Positions 8,633-19,020 of a stretch of 64,000 nucleotides of DNA are shown here, piece after piece; position 1 is the stretch's first letter, and the number at the start of each line of letters is the position of its first letter. The DNA is taken from assembly GCF_000377565.1 (NCBI RefSeq), contig NZ_KB898370.1, positions 1 to 64,000 on the forward strand, given 5' to 3'. The notes beneath the pieces were generated by a model. The model was not told the origin of the DNA, did not search any database, and saw only the letters and a program-made list of their open reading frames with translations. This DNA is from Rhizobium sp. 2MFCol3.1. Lineage in GTDB: Bacteria > Pseudomonadota > Alphaproteobacteria > Rhizobiales > Rhizobiaceae. The translations under genes were made by a program, and so were the position numbers.

Positions 8633-10161
8633 TGGATATCCGCGCCGCGGAAATTTCCGCAATTCTCAAAGATCAGATTAAAAACTTCGGCAAAGAGGCA
8701 CAGGTCTCGGAAGTCGGTCAGGTGCTCTCCGTCGGTGACGGTATCGCTCGCGTATACGGTCTGGACAACGTCCAGGCCGGCGAGATGGTCGAGTTCCCGG
8801 GCGGCATCCGCGGCATGGCGCTGAACCTTGAAGCCGACAACGTTGGTGTCGTTATTTTCGGTTCCGACCGCGCCATCAAGGAAGGCGATACCGTCAAGCG
8901 TACGGGCGCCATCGTTGACGTTCCGGTTGGTCCGGAACTGCTCGGCCGCGTTGTCGACGCTCTCGGCAACCCGATCGACGGCAAGGGCCCGATCAACGCG
9001 ACCCGCCGTGCGCGCGTCGACGTCAAGGCTCCTGGCATCATTCCGCGCAAGTCGGTTCATGAGCCGATGTCGACCGGCCTCAAGGCCATCGACGCGCTCA
9101 TCCCGGTTGGCCGTGGCCAGCGCGAGCTCGTCATCGGCGACCGCCAGACCGGCAAGACCGCGATCATTCTCGACGCGATCCTGAACCAGAAGGCCATCCA
9201 CGATAACGGCCCGGACAGCGAAAAGCTGTACTGCGTCTACGTCGCTATCGGCCAGAAGCGTTCTACCGTTGCCCAGTTCGTCAAGGTTCTCGAAGAACGC
9301 GGCGCAATGAAGTACTCGATCGTCGTTGCCGCGACCGCTTCGGACGCTGCTCCGATGCAGTACCTGGCACCGTTCGCCGGTTGCGCCATGGGCGAATACT
9401 TCCGCGACAACGGCCAGCACGCCCTGATCGGTTACGACGACCTTTCGAAGCAGGCTGTCGCCTATCGCCAGATGTCGCTTCTGCTGCGCCGCCCGCCGGG
9501 CCGCGAAGCTTACCCGGGCGACGTTTTCTACCTGCATTCGCGTCTCCTCGAGCGCGCTGCTAAGCTCTCCGACGAAATGGGCGCTGGCTCGCTGACGGCT
9601 CTGCCAGTCATCGAAACCCAGGGTAACGACGTTTCGGCGTTCATTCCGACCAACGTGATCTCGATCACCGACGGCCAGATCTTCCTCGAAACCGACCTGT
9701 TCTACCAGGGCATTCGTCCGGCCGTTAACGTCGGTCTGTCGGTTTCGCGCGTTGGTTCCGCCGCTCAGATCAAGGCCATGAAGCAGGTTGCCGGCTCGAT
9801 CAAGGGCGAACTCGCCCAGTATCGCGAAATGGCCGCCTTCGCCCAGTTCGGCTCCGACCTCGATGCCTCGACGCAGCGCCTGCTGAACCGCGGCGCACGC
9901 CTGACCGAACTCCTGAAGCAGCCGCAGTTCTCGCCGCTGAAGACGGAAGAACAGGTCGCGGTGATCTTCGCCGGCGTCAACGGTTACCTCGACAAGGTCG
10001 CGGTCAACCAGGTCGGCAAGTTCGAGCAGGGCCTGCTGTCGTACCTCCGTTCCGAAGGTTCGGCGATCCTCGACACGATCCGTAGCGAAAAGGCCATCAG
10101 CGACGATACGAAGGGCAAGCTCACCGCTGCCATCGACAGCTTCGCGAAGTCTTTCTCGTAA
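8632..10161 (+). CDS. atpA: ATP synthase F1 alpha subunit
   Basis: This is the non-catalytic, nucleotide-binding subunit of the F1 hexamer, 509 residues long as is usual. A Walker A motif GDRQTGKTAI lies near residue 170, and the family signature region PAVNVGLSVSRVGSAAQ is near residue 365. The start overlaps the atpH stop (TGATG). Codon choice is strongly biased, in line with high expression, and this produces a long meaningless antisense frame. Second gene of atpHAGDC. Confidence 0.98.
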   Translation: MDIRAAEISAILKDQIKNFGKEAQVSEVGQVLSVGDGIARVYGLDNVQAGEMVEFPGGIRGMALNLEADNVGVVIFGSDRAIKEGDTVKRTGAIVDVPVGPELLGRVVDALGNPIDGKGPINATRRARVDVKAPGIIPRKSVHEPMSTGLKAIDALIPVGRGQRELVIGDRQTGKTAIILDAILNQKAIHDNGPDSEKLYCVYVAIGQKRSTVAQFVKVLEERGAMKYSIVVAATASDAAPMQYLAPFAGCAMGEYFRDNGQHALIGYDDLSKQAVAYRQMSLLLRRPPGREAYPGDVFYLHSRLLERAAKLSDEMGAGSLTALPVIETQGNDVSAFIPTNVISITDGQIFLETDLFYQGIRPAVNVGLSVSRVGSAAQIKAMKQVAGSIKGELAQYREMAAFAQFGSDLDASTQRLLNRGARLTELLKQPQFSPLKTEEQVAVIFAGVNGYLDKVAVNQVGKFEQGLLSYLRSEGSAILDTIRSEKAISDDTKGKLTAAIDSFAKSFS

Positions 10162-10187
10162 TCGGACCCAGTTAGGACGGATCACGG

Positions 10188-11072
10188 ATGCCTTCACTTA
10201 AGGATCTGAAAAACCGGATCGCCTCCGTCAAGGCGACGCAGAAGATCACCAAGGCGATGAAAATGGTCGCCGCGGCGAAGCTTCGGCGTGCGCAGGAGGC
10301 GGCCGAGGCCGCCCGGCCCTATTCGCAGCGGATGAGTGCGGTTTTGGCGAACATCGCCAATGCCGTCACCGATGCGGATGGTGCGCCGGCTCTCATGACC
10401 GGTACAGGCAAGGATCAGGTTCACCTGCTCGTTGTCTGCACGGCTGATCGCGGCCTCTGCGGCGGTTTCAACTCGCAGATTTCCCGTTTTGCCCGCGATC
10501 ATGCCCGCAAGCTGACCGCAGAAGGCAAGACGGTAAAGATCTTCACTGTCGGCAAGAAGGGCTACGACAGCCTGCGCCGCGAATTCCTGCCGCTCATCGT
10601 CGAGCGCAAGGAACTCCGCGACGTCAAGCGTGTCGCCTTCGAAAACGCCGACAGCATCGGCAAGCGCATCATCGAGATGTACGAAGCCGGTGAATTCGAC
10701 GTCTGCACGCTCTTCTATTCCGAGTTCAAGTCGGTGATCTCGCAGGTTCCGACGGCACAGCAGCTCATCCCGGCTTCGGCTGGCGAGGCGGTTGCCGAGG
10801 ACGCGGCACATGCGGGCGCGGTCTACGAATACGAGCCAGATCCGGCATCGATCCTCGAGGATCTGATTCCACGCAACATCTCGGTCCAGATTTTCCGCGC
10901 GCTCCTCGAGAACGTCGCCGGCGAAATGGGCGCCAAGATGAGCGCGATGGACAATGCGACGCGTAACGCTGGTGAAATGATCAACAAGCTGACGCTTTCC
11001 TACAACCGTCAGCGCCAGGCTCAGATCACCAAGGAACTCATTGAAATCATTTCGGGCGCGGAAGCGCTCTGA
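10188..11072 (+). CDS. atpG: ATP synthase F1 gamma subunit
   Basis: The gamma subunit is the rotating central shaft of F1. The 294-residue product shows the conserved N-terminal coiled-coil helix MPSLKDLKNRIASVKATQKITKAMKMV (split here for length: it begins at residue 1 and runs to about 50), a GLCGGFN loop near residue 89, and the C-terminal signature ENVAGEMGAKMSAMDNATRN. It lies 26 bases after atpA and 23 before atpD, in the standard operon position. Confidence 0.97.
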   Translation: MPSLKDLKNRIASVKATQKITKAMKMVAAAKLRRAQEAAEAARPYSQRMSAVLANIANAVTDADGAPALMTGTGKDQVHLLVVCTADRGLCGGFNSQISRFARDHARKLTAEGKTVKIFTVGKKGYDSLRREFLPLIVERKELRDVKRVAFENADSIGKRIIEMYEAGEFDVCTLFYSEFKSVISQVPTAQQLIPASAGEAVAEDAAHAGAVYEYEPDPASILEDLIPRNISVQIFRALLENVAGEMGAKMSAMDNATRNAGEMINKLTLSYNRQRQAQITKELIEIISGAEAL

Positions 11073-11095
11073 GGTAAGGGAAAGAGGGTAAGAAG

Positions 11096-12544
<1,449 letters not shown>

Positions 12545-12621
12545 TGCATTCACTTACGGCGCGCAGGGACCGTCCCCGCGCGCCGTCTCTCGTTTCAAAG
12601 ACAATCAAGAAGTGAAACGTC

Positions 12622-13029
12622 ATGGCTGACAATTTCAATTTTGAACTCGTATCTCCGGAGCGCCTGCTCTTGTCCGAGATGGTGACCGAAGTTGTCATTC
12701 CGGCAACCGAGGGCGAGATGACCGTCATGGCGAACCACGCGCCGACGATGACAACAATCAAGCCGGGCGTCGTGAGCGTTCGCTCCGCCAGCGGTGTCAA
12801 GAAGGACTTCGTAGTGTTCGGCGGCTTCGCCGACATCCTGCCGACCGGCTGCACGCTGCTCGCGGAATCCGCGATCCCCGTCGAAGACGTCTCCAAGGAC
12901 GAACTCGACCGTCGCATCGACGCCGCCAAGTCTGAGCTCGAGGATGCCCAGCATCACGAGCACAAGTCCAAGCTGGAACACTTCATCATGGAAATGACGC
13001 ACCTGCAGGGTGTCGTCAACAAGGACTGA
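12622..13029 (+). CDS. atpC: ATP synthase F1 epsilon subunit
   Basis: Epsilon couples the rotor to the c-ring and can inhibit ATP hydrolysis. The 135-residue product has the N-terminal beta-sandwich (FELVSPERLLLSEMVTEVV, then PATEGEMTVMANHAP) and a C-terminal helical hairpin with DELDRRIDAAKSELED. It is 77 bases after atpD and is the last gene of the operon; a strong hairpin terminator begins 25 bases after its stop. Confidence 0.96.
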   Translation: MADNFNFELVSPERLLLSEMVTEVVIPATEGEMTVMANHAPTMTTIKPGVVSVRSASGVKKDFVVFGGFADILPTGCTLLAESAIPVEDVSKDELDRRIDAAKSELEDAQHHEHKSKLEHFIMEMTHLQGVVNKD

Positions 13030-13053
13030 GCCTTTAAGCTCTGACTGTCATCG

Positions 13054-13077
13054 AAGCGGCCGCAAGGCCGCTTTTTT
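13054..13077 (+). terminator. Rho-independent terminator of the atp operon
   Basis: AAGCGGCC-gcaa-GGCCGCTT forms a perfect 8-bp GC-rich stem with a GCAA tetraloop, followed by a T-run. It lies 25 bases after the atpC stop and is the clearest terminator in the window. The stretch from here to 13201 shows no gene. Confidence 0.92.
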
Positions 13078-13201
13078 GTTGCCCGGTCGAGGCTCTTCTC
13101 CGCCATCTGAGACCGGTAGCGGTTGATCATTGGCGGATGCAGAGGCTATCTTCTCGCCATGTCGGATCCGGATCGGTTCGGCCGCTGATGGGGAGGGTTT
13201 G

Positions 13202-13972
13202 ATGTTTCATCCGAAGTTGTTCGAAAACCGCAATGTGGTGGTCACGGGTGCCGGTCGCGGGATCGGGCTTGAGGTCGCCAGACAATTTCTCGATTGCGGC
13301 GCGCGGGTGCTGGTTCACACCGGCCGCGACGGCGAGCGGAGCTTGCCGGATTTCCTGCTGACAGCGGAAGAAGATCGCCGCGCCATCCTGATCGCCGGCG
13401 ATTTTTCGACGGGCGAGGGGTGCCAGGTTTTCGCGAACAAGGTGCTCGGCCATTTCAAGACGATCCACGCGCTCGTCAACAATGCGGGAACAATGTTCGG
13501 CCGGTTTCCGGCGGGTACGCTCACCGACGAGCAGTATGGCCAGGTGGTGCAGCTGAACCAGACGTCGGTCGTCGAGGTCACACGCGCGCTGCTGCCGGCG
13601 CTGAGGGCTGCCGGCGAGGCTGCGATCGTCAACACGGTTTCGATCTCGGCGTTGACGGGCGGCAGCCCGGGTTCTGCGATCTACTCGGCCTCGAAAGCGT
13701 TCGTCTCGACTTATTCGAAAGCGCTTGCGCGCGAGCTCGCGCCGGATGGCATTCGCGTCAACTGCATCTCGCCGGGCACCATCGAAACCGATTTCCACCA
13801 GCGCTATTCCTCCGCCGAAAAGCTCGAGCAGACCCGTAAGGGCATACCGCTGCAGCGGCTGGGGACTGCCGAGGATTGCGCGCCGGCCTATCTCTTCATG
13901 GCGGCGCCGTCGTTGTCTGGTTATGTGACCGGTCAGGTGCTGGAGGTTAACGGCGGCCAGCTTATCTGCTGA
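13202..13972 (+). CDS. SDR family oxidoreductase
   Basis: The 256-residue product is a classical short-chain dehydrogenase. The cofactor motif TGAGRGIG is at residues 15-22, NNAG near residue 95, and the catalytic Ser plus YSASK (Tyr-x3-Lys) near residues 145-165. The ending GYVTGQVLEVNGGQLIC is typical. The ATG at 13202 is preceded by GGAGGG; upstream frame extension is unlikely. Substrate is unknown, though this shape includes many 3-oxoacyl-ACP or sugar-alcohol reductases. The ArsR gene follows in the same direction about 100 bases away. Confidence 0.85.
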   Translation: MFHPKLFENRNVVVTGAGRGIGLEVARQFLDCGARVLVHTGRDGERSLPDFLLTAEEDRRAILIAGDFSTGEGCQVFANKVLGHFKTIHALVNNAGTMFGRFPAGTLTDEQYGQVVQLNQTSVVEVTRALLPALRAAGEAAIVNTVSISALTGGSPGSAIYSASKAFVSTYSKALARELAPDGIRVNCISPGTIETDFHQRYSSAEKLEQTRKGIPLQRLGTAEDCAPAYLFMAAPSLSGYVTGQVLEVNGGQLIC

Positions 13973-14076
13973 TTAAGTGACTTTTTTTGGCACTTTAGGA
14001 GATCCAAATTATCCGGCGTTGCGTACGTGTTATGAGCACTTGTCATTTTTGATATATATGCAAGCAGAGACATAAC

Positions 14077-14424
14077 ATGCACTTGCCGACACCTCGATCG
14101 GGTATGGCCGATCACGAATTGCAGGGGTTTTCGACCAAAGCTCGGGCAGCAAGTGAACTTCTGAAAGCGCTGGCTCATCATACGCGGTTGCTCATCCTGT
14201 GCATTCTCGCGGAAGAGGAGAAGACCGTCGGCCAGATCGAGGACATTCTCGGCATGCAGCAGGCCATGGTCTCGCAACAGCTGGCCCGCCTGCGTCTCGA
14301 GGGCCTGGTCAATACCCGCCGCGAGGGACGCATGATCTACTACAGCGTCGGCCACTCCGGCACGGTGTCGCTGCTCAAATCGCTGTTCGTGATGCTGCCA
14401 GAGGTGGTCGAGCAGCAGGGGTAA
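14077..14424 (+). CDS. ArsR/SmtB family transcriptional regulator
   Basis: The 115-residue product is a winged helix-turn-helix of the ArsR type: RAASELLKALAHHTRLLIL, then the recognition helix QQAMVSQQLARLRLEGLV and the wing RREGRMIYYSVG. It has a single cysteine, C42 in LLILCILAEEE, at the position used by sulfur-sensing members such as BigR/SqrR, but no second cysteine in the C-terminal helix, so a thiol-disulfide switch of that kind is not complete. The upstream gap is AT-rich (TGATATATATGCAAG), a possible self-operator. It is not NolR as I remember that sequence. Confidence 0.85.
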   Translation: MHLPTPRSGMADHELQGFSTKARAASELLKALAHHTRLLILCILAEEEKTVGQIEDILGMQQAMVSQQLARLRLEGLVNTRREGRMIYYSVGHSGTVSLLKSLFVMLPEVVEQQG

Positions 14425-14443
14425 GGGCTTTTAGCTGAGCCTT

Positions 14444-14881
14444 TCAGGCGTCCGGCGACCAGCCCGGTGGCGCCATCTCGAAGCTCGAGAATTCGAAGCC
14501 GGGCGAAACCGTGCATCCCACCAGCGTATAGTCGCCAAGCGTCTCGGCCGATTGCCACCAGTTGGCGGGGATGATTGCCTGCGGGCGATGACCGTCGAGG
14601 ATATTGGGGCCGAGCATCAGCGTCTCGCTCCGGCCGCCGTCTTCAGCGCGGTGCAGCGCCAGCGGTGCGCCGGCATAATAGTGCCAGACCTCGGCTGCGT
14701 CGTGGACCCGGTGCCAATGCGAGCGCTGGCCGGATTTCAGCAAATAATAGATCGCCGTCGAATGGCCGCGCTCCTGACCTTCGCTGTCGCGGAAGGTCTG
14801 GATGTAGAAGCCGCCCTCGGGGTGCGGCTGCAGGTCGAGTTCGCGGATGATGTCGTCGGCGGAGATCGGCGCCGGCGCCAT
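14444..14881 (-). CDS. Cupin domain protein, DUF985 family
   Basis: The 145-residue product matches the DUF985 (YML079w-like) cupins: HPEGGFYIQTFRD near residue 20, STAIYYLL, SHWHRVHDAAEVWHYYAG, then VIPANWWQSAE and GCTVSPGFEFSSFEM. The beta-barrel fold is known from the yeast homologue, but activity remains unclear. Its ATG overlaps the gloB stop by one base (ATGA type), so it is translated together with gloB. It converges on the ArsR gene with a 19-base gap. Confidence 0.88.
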   Translation of the reverse strand: MAPAPISADDIIRELDLQPHPEGGFYIQTFRDSEGQERGHSTAIYYLLKSGQRSHWHRVHDAAEVWHYYAGAPLALHRAEDGGRSETLMLGPNILDGHRPQAIIPANWWQSAETLGDYTLVGCTVSPGFEFSSFEMAPPGWSPDA

Positions 14882-15651
14882 CAGAAATTATCCTTGCGCT
14901 TGCGGATCTCGGCGAAGACCTCTTCGTTGGTCTTGGTTTCCATCAACAGATTGCGGCGGATGGCGGGGTCGCCGGCGCGGAGGAACGGGTTGGTTTCCTT
15001 CTCGAGCGCGAGCGTCGTCGGGATGGTGAATTTGCCCTCGGCGCGCAAGGCCTCGATCTCGGCGGCGCGCGCCTTGAGCCGTTCGTTATCCGGGTCGATG
15101 GTCAGCGCGAAGCGGGCGTTGGAGAGCGTGTATTCGTGGCCGAAATAGATCGCGGTCTCATCGGGAAGCACGGCAAGCTTCTGCAGCGAGTGCCACATAT
15201 CAGCCGGCGGGCGTTCGAACAGCCGGCCACAGCCGAGCGCGAACAGCGTGTCGGCGGCAAAGAGCAGCTTGTCGTCGGTGAAGTGGTAGCAGATATGGCC
15301 GGCGGTGTGGCCGGGGGTCTCGATGACGCGGACGGGGTGTTCTCCGAACAGGAAGGTATCGTCGTCGGACATCGTCATGTCGAGGCCGGGGATCGCCACC
15401 GCCTCGTTGATCGGGCCGATGATCTCGCAGCCATACTTCTCCTTCAGCGCCAGGTTGCCCTCGACGTGGTCGGTGTGGTGGTGGGTGGTGAAGATGTGGC
15501 TGATCGTCCAGCCGCGACGGTTCGCGGCGGCAATGACGGCGTCGGCATCGGGGGCGTCGATGGAGGCGGTGTGGCCGGTCTCGGGATCATGAACAAGCAC
15601 GCCGAAATTATCGGTGCGGCAGAGAAAAACGTCTAAATCCAAAGGTTTCAT
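14881..15651 (-). CDS. gloB: Hydroxyacylglutathione hydrolase (glyoxalase II)
   Basis: GloB hydrolyses S-lactoylglutathione to lactate and glutathione in methylglyoxal detoxification. The 256-residue metallo-beta-lactamase fold shows the dinuclear metal motif H57-x-H59-x-D61-H62 (THHHTDH), then ETPGHTAGHICY, FAADTLFALGCGRLF and FGHEYT, which supply the remaining ligands, and a C-terminal substrate domain with NPFLRAGD. The gene is first in a two-gene unit with the DUF985 cupin and is divergent from the methyltransferase. Confidence 0.95.
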   Translation of the reverse strand: MKPLDLDVFLCRTDNFGVLVHDPETGHTASIDAPDADAVIAAANRRGWTISHIFTTHHHTDHVEGNLALKEKYGCEIIGPINEAVAIPGLDMTMSDDDTFLFGEHPVRVIETPGHTAGHICYHFTDDKLLFAADTLFALGCGRLFERPPADMWHSLQKLAVLPDETAIYFGHEYTLSNARFALTIDPDNERLKARAAEIEALRAEGKFTIPTTLALEKETNPFLRAGDPAIRRNLLMETKTNEEVFAEIRKRKDNF

Positions 15652-15740
15652 AATCTAAAGTGCCTCTTTATCTCGGACTGACCCCGAATGTAGAGGCTGC
15701 GGCCTTGAAGTCCAACCGCTCACTGATAACATTTATCGCA

Positions 15741-16481
15741 ATGCACGCAGATATCGTCGACCTACGCCAGTTCTATCATTCCGACCTCGGCCGCATCGCC
15801 GAGCAGTCGATCGCCATGGCGCTCTCCTCTCTCTGGGTGCGGCTGCCGCAGGAGCGGCTGGTGGGCATCGGCTATGCCGTGCCGTTCCTCGATCGTTTCC
15901 AGGCCGATACCGAACGCACCTTTGCCTTCATGCCGGCGGGGCAGGGCGCCGTGAACTGGCCGATGGGATCGTTGTCGTCGACGGCGCTGATCTTCGACGA
16001 GGAACTGCCGCTGCCGGATTCCTCCATCGACCGGGTGCTGATGGTGCACTCGCTGGAGTTCGCGGAGAACCCGCGCGAGACGCTGAAGGAACTCTGGCGG
16101 GTGCTGGCGCCGGGCGGGCGGCTGGTGATCGTGGTGCCCAACCGGCGCGGCGTCTGGGCGCGGTTGGAGCACACGCCTTTCGGCTCCGGGCGGCCGTATT
16201 CGCGGGGGCAGCTGACGCATCTGCTGCGCGAGACGAATTTTACGCCGGGGGCGTCTGCCGAGGCGCTGCTGTTTCCGCCGTCGAAGCTACGGACGATGAT
16301 GCGGCTGCGTGGTGCGTTCGAATATGTCGGGCGGGCGCTCTGGCCGGCCTTTTCGGGCGTCATCATCGTCGAGGCGCAGAAGCGGCTCTATCAGGGGCTG
16401 CCGGTGGCGGTGCGGGCTTCCAGGCGCGTCTTCGTGCCGGTGCTGTCGCCGCATGGCGTGCCGACGACGCGGACGCGGTAG
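15741..16481 (+). CDS. Class I SAM-dependent methyltransferase
   Basis: The 246-residue product carries the Methyltransf_11 core: FDEELPLPDSSIDRVLMVHSLEF followed by the motif ELWRVLAPGGRLVIVVPNRRG, which is the usual post-motif II strand. The glycine-rich motif I is degenerate (LVGIGYAVPFL), as in a group of rhizobial paralogues located beside gloB. I start at ATG 15741, giving MHADIVDLRQFY; in-frame starts back to 15660 would extend into the promoter region shared with gloB. The methyl acceptor is unknown. Confidence 0.8.
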   Translation: MHADIVDLRQFYHSDLGRIAEQSIAMALSSLWVRLPQERLVGIGYAVPFLDRFQADTERTFAFMPAGQGAVNWPMGSLSSTALIFDEELPLPDSSIDRVLMVHSLEFAENPRETLKELWRVLAPGGRLVIVVPNRRGVWARLEHTPFGSGRPYSRGQLTHLLRETNFTPGASAEALLFPPSKLRTMMRLRGAFEYVGRALWPAFSGVIIVEAQKRLYQGLPVAVRASRRVFVPVLSPHGVPTTRTR

Positions 16482-16485
16482 TTCT

Positions 16486-16545
16486 TCCCTTCTCCCCTCG
16501 GGGAGAAGGTGGCCCGAAGGGTCGGTTGAGGGGGCTCCGGGCTCG
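16486..16545. repeat. Intergenic palindromic element, family A (reverse orientation)
   Basis: A perfect 10-bp stem CCTTCTCCCC-tc-GGGGAGAAGG (16488-16509) begins right after the methyltransferase stop and is followed by GTGGCCCGAAGG and GGTTGAGGGGGCT, matching the flank of the copy at 33592. It may also act as a transcription end for the methyltransferase gene, although no T-run follows. Confidence 0.8.
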
Positions 16546-16596
16546 GAGGCTACCTCGTCGTTTTGTTGCCGGCAATTAGTGAAGGTTGTGCTGCTT

Positions 16597-16665
16597 GGCC
16601 CCCTCATCCGCCTGCCGGCACCTTCCCCCCGTTGGGGGGAAGAGACTCGTGGTGGGCGCTCGCCC
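16597..16665. repeat. Intergenic palindromic element, family A (forward orientation)
   Basis: The stretch begins GGCCCCCTCATCCGCCTGCCGG, followed by a 9-bp stem CTTCCCCCC-gtt-GGGGGGAAG (16622-16642) and GAGACTCGTGGTGGGCGCTCGCC. It is the same element as at 16486 but in the opposite orientation; together they fill most of the 279-base gap between the methyltransferase and hisC. The hisC promoter must lie in or after it. Confidence 0.8.
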
Positions 16666-16760
16666 TATCTCCCCCCACCACTCGACAACGCCCCATTTCC
16701 GTTCTATTGCCTCAAGGCAATTTCCAGCCGGACACCCCGGCCTTTTCCAAGGTTGATCCC

Positions 16761-17870
16761 ATGAGCGTAGAGACGAGCAAGCCTGTTCCCCGTGCCGGTA
16801 TTCTTGATATCGCGGCCTATGTGCCCGGCAAGGAACATGCGCCGGGTGTCTCGCGCGTCTACAAGCTCTCGTCGAACGAAACGCCGCTCGGCGCCAGCCC
16901 GAAGGCGATTGCCGCCTATCGGGCCGCGGCCGACAATCTCGAGCGCTATCCGGACGGACAGGCCGTCGAGCTGCGGGAGGCGATCGCGGCGGTGCATGGG
17001 CTTAACCCGGCTAACATTCTCTGCGGCAACGGCTCGGACGAGCTGCTCGGCCTGCTCTGCCATGTCTATCTGGCGCCCGGCGACGAGGCGATCATCACCG
17101 AGCACGGCTTCCTGGTCTACAAGATCCAGATCATGGGCGCCGGCGCCACCGTCGTCACGGTCAAGGAGAAGGAAGCGACCGTCGATGTCGACGCGATCAT
17201 CGCCGCCGTGACCGAGAAGACCAAGATGGTGTTCATCGCCAACCCCGGCAATCCGACGGGCACCTATGTTCCCGTCAGCGAAATCCGCCGCCTGCATGCC
17301 GCCCTGCCGAAGAATGTCGTGCTGGTGCTCGATGCGGCCTATGCCGAATATGTGCGCCGCAACGATTATGAATCCGGTATCGAGATCGTGTCGTCGAACC
17401 CGAACGTGGTCATGACCCGCACCTTCTCCAAGGTTTACGGTCTGGCGGCGCTGCGCGTCGGCTGGATGTATGCGCCCGCCGATATCGTCGATGCGCTGAA
17501 CCGCGTGCGTGGGCCGTTCAACATGAACATGGCGGCGATCTCGGCCGGTGCTGCTGCCATCCGCGACCAGTCCTTCATGCAGGAAGCCGTCGCCTTCAAC
17601 CAGATGTGGATCGACAAGCTGACCGGCGCCTTCGAGGCGATCGGCCTGAAGGTCACGCCATCAGTCACCAATTTCGTGCTGATCCACTTCCCCGATCTGG
17701 ACGGCAAGCGCGCCGACGAGGCCGATGAGTTCCTCACCAGCCGCGGCTATATCCTGCGTGCCGTGAAGGGCTACGGCTTCAAGAATTCACTGCGCATGAG
17801 CGTCGGCCCCGAAGAGGCCAACCGCGGCGTCATCGAGGCGCTCGGCGAGTTTATGGGACGGAAGGCATGA
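16761..17870 (+). CDS. hisC: Histidinol-phosphate aminotransferase (HisC family)
   Basis: This PLP-dependent fold-type I enzyme transaminates histidinol phosphate; in rhizobia a paralogue of this kind beside tyrC may also act on aromatic substrates. With ATG 16761 (MSVETSKPV) it has 369 residues. The N-terminal KLSSNETPLG, the cofactor segment NPGNPTGT, the aspartate in LVLDAAYAEYV, the Schiff-base lysine in TRTFSKVYGLAALRVG, and the phosphate-binding arginine LRMSVG are all present. Its stop overlaps the start of the prephenate dehydrogenase gene by four bases (ATGA). Confidence 0.9.
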   Translation: MSVETSKPVPRAGILDIAAYVPGKEHAPGVSRVYKLSSNETPLGASPKAIAAYRAAADNLERYPDGQAVELREAIAAVHGLNPANILCGNGSDELLGLLCHVYLAPGDEAIITEHGFLVYKIQIMGAGATVVTVKEKEATVDVDAIIAAVTEKTKMVFIANPGNPTGTYVPVSEIRRLHAALPKNVVLVLDAAYAEYVRRNDYESGIEIVSSNPNVVMTRTFSKVYGLAALRVGWMYAPADIVDALNRVRGPFNMNMAAISAGAAAIRDQSFMQEAVAFNQMWIDKLTGAFEAIGLKVTPSVTNFVLIHFPDLDGKRADEADEFLTSRGYILRAVKGYGFKNSLRMSVGPEEANRGVIEALGEFMGRKA

Positions 17871-18796
17871 CGGTCCAGTTCGATCGCATCGCGCTTATCG
17901 GCATCGGCCTGATCGGCTCGTCGCTGGCGCATGACATCAAGCGGCTGGGGCTGGCGAAAGAGGTGGTCATCGCCACCCGCAGCGCCGAGACGCTGAAGCG
18001 GGCGGAAGAGCTTGAGCTCGGCGATCGCTACACGACGTCGTCGGCCGAAGCGGTCAAGGATGCGGACCTCGTCATCGTCTCGGTGCCTGTCGGCGCGTCG
18101 GAGGCGGTCGCCAAGGAGATCGCCGGTAGCCTGAAGCCGGGCGCCATCGTCACCGATGTCGGCTCGACCAAGGCATCCGTCATCGCGCAGATGCAGCCGC
18201 ATATGCCTGGCAACGTCCACTTCATTCCCGGCCACCCGCTGGCGGGCACGGAAAAGTCCGGCCCCGACGCCGGCTTCCCCGGCCTGTTTGCCGGCCGCTG
18301 GTGCATCTTCACGCCGCTCGCGGGGACGGATGAGACGGCGCTCAAGGCGCTCAGCCGCTTCTGGGAGACGCTGGGCTCGAAGATCGACGTGATGGACCCT
18401 GAACATCACGACAAGGTGCTCGCCATCGTCTCGCACCTGCCGCACCTGATCGCCTTCAACATCGTCGGCACGGCCGATGATCTGGGCACGGTGACGGAAT
18501 CGGAAGTGATCAAGTATTCCGCCTCCGGCTTCCGCGATTTCACGCGTCTGGCCTCCTCCGATCCCACCATGTGGCGGGATGTGTGCCTGCACAACAAGGA
18601 TGCGATCCTGGAGATGCTGGCGCGGTTTTCGGAAGACCTTGCCTATCTGCAGCGGGCGATCCGCTGGGGCGAGGGCGACAAGATTTTCGACCTCTTCACC
18701 CGCACCCGCGCCATCCGCCGCTCGATCATCGAGGCCGGCCAGGATGTCGATGCGCCGGACTTCGGGCGGCCGCATACGCTTGATAAGAAGGGGTGA
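17867..18796 (+). CDS. tyrC: Prephenate/arogenate dehydrogenase family protein
   Basis: The enzyme oxidatively decarboxylates prephenate or arogenate in tyrosine synthesis. The 309-residue product begins with a Rossmann motif IALIGIGLIGSSLA, then VGSTKASV, the catalytic region HFIPGHPLAGTEKSGPDAG and HHDKVLAIVSHLPHLIAF. The final helical domain is complete. The four-base overlap with hisC, together with the biochemical link between aromatic aminotransferase and dehydrogenase, supports a role for both in tyrosine/phenylalanine synthesis. The exact substrate preference cannot be told from sequence. Confidence 0.92.
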   Translation: MTVQFDRIALIGIGLIGSSLAHDIKRLGLAKEVVIATRSAETLKRAEELELGDRYTTSSAEAVKDADLVIVSVPVGASEAVAKEIAGSLKPGAIVTDVGSTKASVIAQMQPHMPGNVHFIPGHPLAGTEKSGPDAGFPGLFAGRWCIFTPLAGTDETALKALSRFWETLGSKIDVMDPEHHDKVLAIVSHLPHLIAFNIVGTADDLGTVTESEVIKYSASGFRDFTRLASSDPTMWRDVCLHNKDAILEMLARFSEDLAYLQRAIRWGEGDKIFDLFTRTRAIRRSIIEAGQDVDAPDFGRPHTLDKKG

Positions 18797-18852
18797 GGTC
18801 CGAGGCGGACCGCCATCTCCCCCCTCATCCCGGCCTTGTGTCGAGATCCAGC

Positions 18853-18940
18853 GCGATCAAGTCATTGATCGCAATAGACTCTCTTCGACGCGCGGACGCG
18901 CGTCGGCTGGATTCCTGTGACAAGCACAGGAATGAGGGAG
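18853..18940. repeat. Intergenic palindromes (family D)
   Basis: Two perfect hairpins lie in the gap between the convergent tyrC and DUF2125 genes: GCGATCAA-gtca-TTGATCGC (18853-18872) and ATTCCTGTG-acaag-CACAGGAAT (18911-18933), the second followed by GAGGGAG. The second resembles a palindromic repeat widely scattered in rhizobial genomes, and it may serve as a bidirectional transcription end. No gene is visible in the 224-base gap. Confidence 0.6.
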
Positions 18941-19020
18941 TGTGAGGAGGGCGCCGCGTACCTTCATGCCGCATTGCGCTGCGTACGCAGCACCGCGCCA
19001 CGCGCGCCCCAGCATAAACC

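Noticed and set aside
14077..14424. NolR nodulation repressor
   Set aside because: The fold is the same but the recognition helix and N-terminus differ from the NolR sequence I remember.
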